Below, piece after piece: positions 57,525-64,000 of a stretch of 64,000 bases of DNA (its first letter is position 1; every line of letters starts with the position of its first letter). Both the position numbers and the translations under genes were made by a program. Below the pieces are notes generated by a model that saw only the letters and a list, made by a program, of their open reading frames with translations, did no database searches and was not told the origin of the DNA. The DNA lies in the NCBI GenBank assembly GCA_037954665.1, contig JBBMOL010000016.1, forward strand, positions 310,001-374,000, written 5' to 3'. The stretch is from Laguncularia racemosa. Its lineage: Eukaryota; Streptophyta; Magnoliopsida; Myrtales; Combretaceae.

Positions 57525-60500
57525 ATGATGAGTGAGAGTGGAGTAAGGATGTTCTGGCCATTCTTGGGAATGATGACAGTTGTTCTACTACAAGCTAGTA
57601 ACATGGTAGTGAATAAGGTTGCCATGGTCGATGGCACGAATAAGTTCATCATTGTTCTTTATGGGGATGCTGTGTCTTCCCTTGTACTCCTCCCATCTTT
57701 GTTAATGCTACGCAGGTATTACTTTCTTCCCTCTGTTTTCTTTCTTCTTCCATTTTCAGTAGACCCCTTTGTCCGAGAGGAAGGTGAAGGCAGCCATCCT
57801 CTCTCTCTCTCTCTCTCTCTCCTTCCCTTCTAAAGTATCTGTATCAGCAATAAAAAAGCTACTAACAACTATATTGTAAGTGGATTAATGAAAGAGTGGT
57901 GGTGTTTGGTTACAGATCAGATTGTCCCCCTCTCACTTTTAAGTTGATACGAAGCTTCTTCTTCCTGTCCTTAATTGGGTATGCAGTTCCCCTTCCTACG
58001 TTTACATACTTTGCATATTTGCGTATTTGTAACGTCTTCTTTGCTAGGTACTATACTGAATTGAATTTATTACTTGAAATAATCGTTTATACCCAGTACC
58101 CCTTTTTTTAAAAATATATATATATATATATAGTACCATCAGTAATACTTGTCGGGCCCTTTTCTAATTTTACAGTAACTCGTGTGTATAGGAGCAAAAA
58201 TTGCATGATTACCTGGAAACGACTCAATTTTTAGTAGTCATTCCATTATCTTCCTGAGAACTGAGACAACTGGACCTAAATATGGAGAAATTGGGTCTAC
58301 TTATCCTAGCGCAAGTCAGAAAATCAAAGAAATTAATATACAGACAGATAGTTATTAAGCCACCAGATTATTTCCTGTTATATTGTTATGAATGAGTAAT
58401 CATTGGTATCTGGCGATCTGATGCTGTTTCACATAATTTATTTGTGGACACAGGTCTCTAGCTCAGATGCTTTCATATGCTGGGATAGATTATAGCTCTC
58501 CTATGCTTGGAACGGCGATGATGAACCTCATCCCGGCTTTCACTTTCGTTCTAGCCATTTTTCTCAGGTTTTCTTCTGTCGTTTCATATTCATCTATTTA
58601 CCTCGTGTCCTTTGCAATTCATTCCATTCTATCCTCGTCTTTCCTTGGAAGCTAAGGCTAGAAAGGAATGCCCACCAATATGTACACGTACATTCTCTCA
58701 TCACCTAGCTCGATATGGTCCATGTCGTCAATAATTAGTGTGCACATAAAGCTAAAGTGTGCTTGATATATTCCACGGCTCACCTAACTCATCAGTCATC
58801 ACTGTCAATAAGCCAATCACAAGAAGCAATGCCTCCTTTCTGTCGTTTTTCTTGCAATTATTTATGGGACAAGGTTAACTATTGCGCACTTTATTTATAA
58901 TTTTTTGTGGGGACTTCAGTGTTCGGACATCTACAAATAATATGCATTCTTCAAAACACATGATAATTAAAATTCCTTTTCTTCTTTAACATATTACCGA
59001 ATGCTTCTAGGTACTTTCCATTCATTAAAAGATGTAAAACTTCTTTGGTATCCATCAAAGTTTCACATTTCCCATAGAAAATGAAGAAAAACACGAGATG
59101 AAAATTTCATCTCTCCTATGTACGACAAAAGATTACTCATATGATTTAATGTATGCAAATGAAATTTAAAGTGGGTCTTTTTTTTTTTTTTTATAATTTC
59201 CTTTACGTTGCACCAAAAAAAAAAAAAAAGAAAGAAAAGAAAAAAAATTGAGGAAACTCCACTATAGCTTTTTTAAACAAATGAACAAGATGAAGCTTGG
59301 AATGGGACATTTGCAATTCGAAGGATTCTATCTTACAGCTTGAACGTGTAAAATGGAGGTTAACATCCTAGTGCTTTGTCAACGTTATATTAATTCGAAA
59401 TAATGGTAATGCTTTTTGTCTTTTTCAATGAGTATTACCTGCCACATCCTAGCAATTAGTCTCTAGGGCCTCGAGTGGAAATTATGGTTTAATTGAAAAT
59501 TAAAAGAAGATTTTTTTTCTTAATTTTGTTTTTTTGTTTTTATAGATGGACAATGGATTTAGGTTGGGGAAAAGGAAAAAAATATTATATATATTTTTAA
59601 AAATAACCTTAAAATTATGTTAATTAAAAAAACTAATTTCAAAATTATACCACTTAACTTGAAATAGATACTTTAAGTATCGATTTCATAAATAATAAAA
59701 CAACTAAGAGTTAAGGTGAAATTGGCACTTTAAGTATTCATTTGAAATAGTATAGTTTAAAAAATATTTTCAAAATTGATACATTCTTGGTAATATTTAA
59801 AAAAAAGTATTATTTTTTTCCTATATCCCTTGCACAATAATATTTTTCATGCTTAAAAACCTAAAAGAATGTAGATCCAATGATCTTGCTTATCAATCAT
59901 TTTCTCTCAATCTGGACATTATTTTTGTACTTTATATAGGATGGAGAGAGTGGCATGGAAAAACTCAAGCAGCCGAGCCAAAATTTTAGGAAGCATAGTA
60001 TCCATGGGAGGGGCCTTCATAGTTATCTTTTACAAAGGTCCAGCAATCTTTATGTCAACTTTAAAATCTGTCCCACTCCCACCTCGTCGAGTGCTCCTCG
60101 CACAACAGTCGAACTGGGTGATTGGTGGGTTTCTCTTTGCTGGTGAAGCACTCATGATATCCTCATGGTACATAGTCCAGGTTTGTTCCGTTGTCGTTGT
60201 ATTTTGTATGGTTTCAAGGAATCGTTTCTGTTAACTTTGGTTGTATTGTAGCCATTCAAATTTTCGTCGGTGGAATTTTTACCGCATTCTTGTCTATTTA
60301 CCTTATTCAATCAATTTTTAGCAGGGTTTTCATTTTAAAATGACACAGCTATGTTTCTAGCACATTTTATTTACATAACCGCATTTGGTTTTGCATACTT
60401 TGCATACATACATTTAGTAAGATGTTCAAAATAAGAATAAATAAGGCATTTGGGGTAAAGAAAAAAAGATAAAAGAACATTAGGATTAAAGAAATGAAAA

Positions 60501-63500
60501 ATGGAATAGTTTCTATGGGTAAACCTTTTTTTTTCTTTGTTTTTGGCTTTGTATATATTCCATGTATGTATTATTAACATCTAACCAATGCTTTCTTTAG
60601 TAAGGAAAATACATGAATGCAAGTATTTAAAAAAAATGATGAAAATATAAGTGTCTTTTGCATAGTTTTCTCTACATTTCATATTATAACTATCCGTTTA
60701 CTTCACTGAATGAAATAAGACTGTAATGGAATAGCTATTATTGGGGGAATAACTATTATGACAAATTGGTATGCTGATGTTTATTCGAATGTAATGGAAT
60801 TAGGACTACGTTATTTACTTGAGGGAATAAAGGAAGGAATAAGGATGTAATAATTGAGATCAGTGACGACGGGGGAAAGGGACAATTGAGATTAGCGACG
60901 ATGGGGGCAGATCGACGACTGTAGGGATCGACGGAAGCAACGGATCTACGAACAGATCAGATGCCACTCGACAACCAGTGATGATGACGGAGGCCAGCGA
61001 CAATCAAGATCAGCAACGACGGAGGCAAGGGATGATTGAGATCAGCGATGATGGGGGTAGATCGGCGTTTCTATCGACAATTGACGGCAACCGACGACAG
61101 GATCTCCATAGTAGATCTGGCGAAACCCTCCTTCTCTACTTCTTCGATGTGATGTGTTTAGGAAAAAAAAAGAAACCGAATTGCTATTACGGGAGTTTGG
61201 ATATGGAATGGTGATTCGGTGATTTAAGCAATTGCAATTCGATGCGAATTCCTATTCCGTGAAGTAAATAATGTAATAGCTATTTTATACGTAATAAACC
61301 TGTAATGAAATTCTAATTATGGTGAAGTAAATGACATAAAGTAATAAAATCAAAATATTACTGATGTTTAATGCAATTGTTGGAAGTAAAAATGACCAAT
61401 GTGATAAAACCAAACAAAATACTGTAGAATTTTGCCAGCAGAAATCGCGAGGCATTTAACCGGAGGAAAACTGCACTATACTTTTGTTTTGCCGCTAAAG
61501 ATCTTTCTTTTTTCTTTGGTTACATTTCAGGCGTTGATCCTCAGAAATTTCCCAGTAGTGCTCATTAATCTCTTCTTCCTCAACCTCTTTGCAACCCTAA
61601 TTTGTGGTTTATTTTGCATGGTGGCGGTGACAGACCCAAAAGCGTGGACACTAGAGCATGATATGGGGCTATTTGCAATTTTGTACACGGTAAGACATCA
61701 ATATTCACACCCTCAAAAAGATAGGTGAGTGTGTCAATTGGGTAACACGAACCCGTTGCTCAGATACCTCCGCAAGGGCCACACGTTGTCAAATTTTTAA
61801 GCTATTAGCTTACGTTCTTAAATTAATGGAATCCCTTATTTGGGACAACATCAAATATATATATATATATGTATTAAATAAAAAAGAAGTTAATAATTCA
61901 TTTAAAACATAGGAAACTTCTAGACTTATATACTAACTAGTAACAGGATACGCAAATTTAGTCATTGGTTGCAGGTGTCCTCAGGATCAGCTTAGCTGCA
62001 TGGAGCGTTAAGGTTGCTGGACCAGTCTATGTTTCCATGTTCAAGCCAATCGGAATAATCTTTGCTGTTGTGTTGGGTGTCATCTTTTTGGGCGATCCGT
62101 TATGCCTCGGAAGGTATGAAGATTTTCAATTGGTTTTCGTTATGCGTTTTATTTGGTACACTCTTATATATATATATATAAATGTTAAGACTCCATGTGG
62201 GCCTCTATATAATCTAAACATATATATGGAGGTGAAGAAGGAGTACTTTTATTGCGAATCTAAGGTGGAAGATATTGAATAAATGTTGAGACTCCATGTG
62301 GGCATGTTTTTAGGGTATGCATCGAACGCAACCCTTAGTTGAGGAGAGGTGCTTTTAAAGACATCAGAGAGGTGATGTGAAAACATACATGAAAACATGT
62401 CATGTGTTCAACACGTAAAGTCGAATATAAGGCAATTGTTGATGTGTTGTGGCATTTTCTAGTCCCCCGACACCCCTGGGATAGCATATCAATAGATTTT
62501 ATCACAAATTTATCAAAGTCCAAGAGGTTTGGGGTTATTATAATTGTGATTAATTAGTTCTTAAAGCATGCCATCTTTGTCCCAGCTTTTGGGGTATATT
62601 CAATAGATACGACTGCTTGGCTATTTTTGTGGCACTTACTTAAGAATGCTTTGAGTGATCAAGATGGATGATTCACAAGGAAGTTCTGGACTGAATAATT
62701 TAAGTTGCCAACTTAGAATTATAGTATTTAACTGGCCTCTACTTGCATTTGTCAATTGTTAAAATGAGAAAGTAATCGCCTTAGTGAAACTATACTTGAG
62801 CACCAGCTTGTCTCCAATGATTGAGAGGACAAAGAAGTTTTCAGATTGAAAGAGGTGTTACATTTTTTTATCTCAATATTAAAATTTTTATTTTTTACTT
62901 TCGAGTCCTTAATGTTTATAAATGAGTCCTTTTGATAATGGTGTTAATTTTTCAAATGACACATGACACAATCTGACTGGCCAAAATAATTAATTTAATT
63001 AAGAAGATAATAATATATATTATTTAAGTAGATTATTAAAAAAATATGGAAAAATTTTAAAAATTTAAAATATACAAAATAAATAAAAAGTTACATAATA
63101 ATATAATATATACATATATTATTTAAGATAAAAATTTGGAAAAAAAATAAAAAGTCAGAAAAACTATAATTTTATAATTAGGAACTTCAAAAAATTATAA
63201 TTTTTCCAAATTTATATAGACACTATAGACCCAATTTCTCTTGAATCAAAATTTGCAAAAGGGACAAAAGCATGGACCATTTACCATTTTGACACAGCAG
63301 CATATATAAGGTAAGAGTTGATTTTAGCACAAATTTCGTTTCTAGTTGTTTAGTAATTGATCCACGACAAACTTTCAAGGATTAGGAACAATCCTTTGAT
63401 CTCTCATAGTAAAGCTGTATGTATAGAAAAAAGGAATCAATACATCAATGAAGCTTTTTTAGGTTATAAAATATCGCCAATAAATATCCTCTAAGTTATT

Positions 63501-63891
63501 AAAAAGATTTCAATAATTGCGAGTTTCGAAGAAATTTATATTCTTATATATGCCCAAATTTCTGGATATTTTAATACATCGAGATTGGAAAATTTTTTGG
63601 GGGGCAAAAAAGAAATATATATTGGAAATTTTAACTTTAGGATAGTGAAACAAAAGTAGCTTTTCTTTCTTTCTTTTTTTAATTTTCCTTTTTTATGGAT
63701 ATGGATGCAGCCTGATTGGAGCATTAGTTATTGTGAGTGGATTCTACGCAGTAATGTGGGGGAAATATAAAGAGGAGAAGACAAATGATGAGGGCAGTGG
63801 GGTTGGAAGTTTGCCAACCATAACATCTAGCTCCAGCCAAAAGGTTCCATTGCTGCAAAGCCAAGCCCCAGCTGACAACAACACCACATAA
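57525..63891 (+). CDS. WAT1-related (nodulin MtN21/EamA family) transporter, seven exons, one apparent phase error
   Basis: The exons are 57525-57715, 57916-57978, 58454-58567, 59940-60180, 61531-61689, 61975-62113 and 63711-63891, all GT-AG. The product follows WAT1-related/UMAMIT proteins: an N-terminal membrane segment (FLGMMTVVLLQASNMVVNKV), SLLMLRRSDCPPL, MMNLIPAFTFVLAIFLRMERV, GGAFIVIFYKGP, then the second EamA half with WSVKVAGPVYVSMFKPIG and GVIFLGDPL, and a hydrophilic tail. These ten-helix proteins move amino acids or auxin across plasma or vacuolar membranes; the substrate here is unknown. Exon 5 ends in phase 0, while exon 6 needs one leading base (lengths total 1088), so the spliced frame would hit a TAG seven codons into exon 6. 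It is either a one-base loss or a sequence error. An in-frame ATG at 57462 and one at 57528 are alternative starts. Confidence 0.88.
58109..58132. repeat. AT microsatellite in WAT1-related intron 2
   Basis: A short run of alternating A and T (ATATATATATATATATATAT) lies between exons 2 and 3. Confidence 0.85.
60694..61333. mobile_element. Non-autonomous transposon-like insert with inverted ends and GC-rich interior, in intron 4
   Basis: The left end reads CCGTTTACTTCACTGAATG. The complement of the right end reads CATTTACTTCACCATAAT, then TTTCATTACAG (left: CTGTAATGGAAT). A second, inner pair of inverted motifs lies at about 60810 (ATTTACTTGAGGGAAT) and 61254 (ATTCCGTGAAGTAAAT). Between them, 60860-61130 is GC-rich with imperfect repeats of GATCAGCGACGATGGGGG, unlike the flanking intron. 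This looks like a DNA transposon derivative that carries foreign sequence. Confidence 0.55.
62330..62840 (+). pseudogene. Ty3/gypsy integrase fragment in WAT1-related intron 6
   Basis: The zinc-finger end VKTYMKTCHV is at about 62380. After a shift the catalytic core begins with PWDSISIDFITNLSKSKRFG (about 62475), then TTAWLFLWHLLKNALSDQDG and FTRKFWTE. It is the integrase of a chromovirus-type Ty3/gypsy element: the first Asp lies in IDFIT, and the SDQDG segment sits where the second is found. Four or more stops are present, and no LTR or other pol domain is seen nearby. It is an old fragment within the intron. Confidence 0.8.
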
Positions 63892-64000
63892 CATTTTTCC
63901 CATTGCTTTTCTTAAATTTTCTCATGTGGATTGTGAGGGATTATGAGAAATTAATGATGTACTTTTGTCACTCCATTTATATATATATCATATGGTTAAA

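Noticed and set aside
1..64000. tRNA, rRNA or CRISPR features
   Set aside because: No cloverleaf with both boxes at correct spacing outside the SINE-like segment, no rRNA-like sequence and no spaced palindromic repeats were seen by eye.

Overview
The window is AT-rich, intron-rich plant nuclear DNA. The evidence is two multi-exon plant genes with GT-AG introns, plant-type LTR retrotransposons (Tat/Ogre, Athila-like, Ty1/copia and other Ty3/gypsy), a Mutator-like transposase remnant and MITE-like elements. A dicot is likely, but the species cannot be named from the sequence alone. Only two loci look like host genes with a conserved function, and both are on the + strand: a TRAPPC3/BET3 vesicle-tethering subunit at 6181-10206 and a WAT1-related EamA transporter at 57525-63891. 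They have no evident functional link.

Layout. 1-2230: AT-rich intergenic DNA with one MITE candidate. 2230-10610: TRAPPC3 with a probable leader exon, a long first intron carrying a copia LTR fragment, and an antisense kinase fragment in the last intron. 10.6-15.6 kb: gene-free, with a decayed Ty3/gypsy element (LTR, Met primer site, gag start). 15.6-27.0 kb: a decayed pectin methylesterase locus whose upstream block and first exon are repeated in tandem about three times, with about 5 kb of foreign DNA (pyrimidine-rich tract, GT-rich minisatellite, LTR remnant) inside the array. 28.6-30.1 kb: MuDR/MULE transposase pseudogene. 32.4 kb: MITE.

33,348-54,775: a nearly complete Tat/Ogre-type Ty3/gypsy element of about 21.4 kb. 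It has long LTRs, a diverged target duplication (ACACT/ATACT), a tRNA-Arg-like primer site, ORF1, gag, protease, a probable intron, RT, an extra RNase H and integrase, plus a 9-copy tandem repeat before the 3' LTR. A 5.7-kb antisense element with only gag and protease is nested inside ORF1; it keeps its 5' LTR, primer site and PPT but lacks a 3' LTR. All reading frames are broken by stops, and the RT catalytic YVDD reads YVND.

54.8-57.4 kb: intergenic with LTR-like debris. 57.5-63.9 kb: the WAT1-related gene in seven exons, with transposon pieces in introns 4 and 6 and an apparent one-base phase error at the exon 5/6 junction that would truncate the protein unless it is a sequence error. No rRNA, tRNA, CRISPR or prokaryotic feature was seen.
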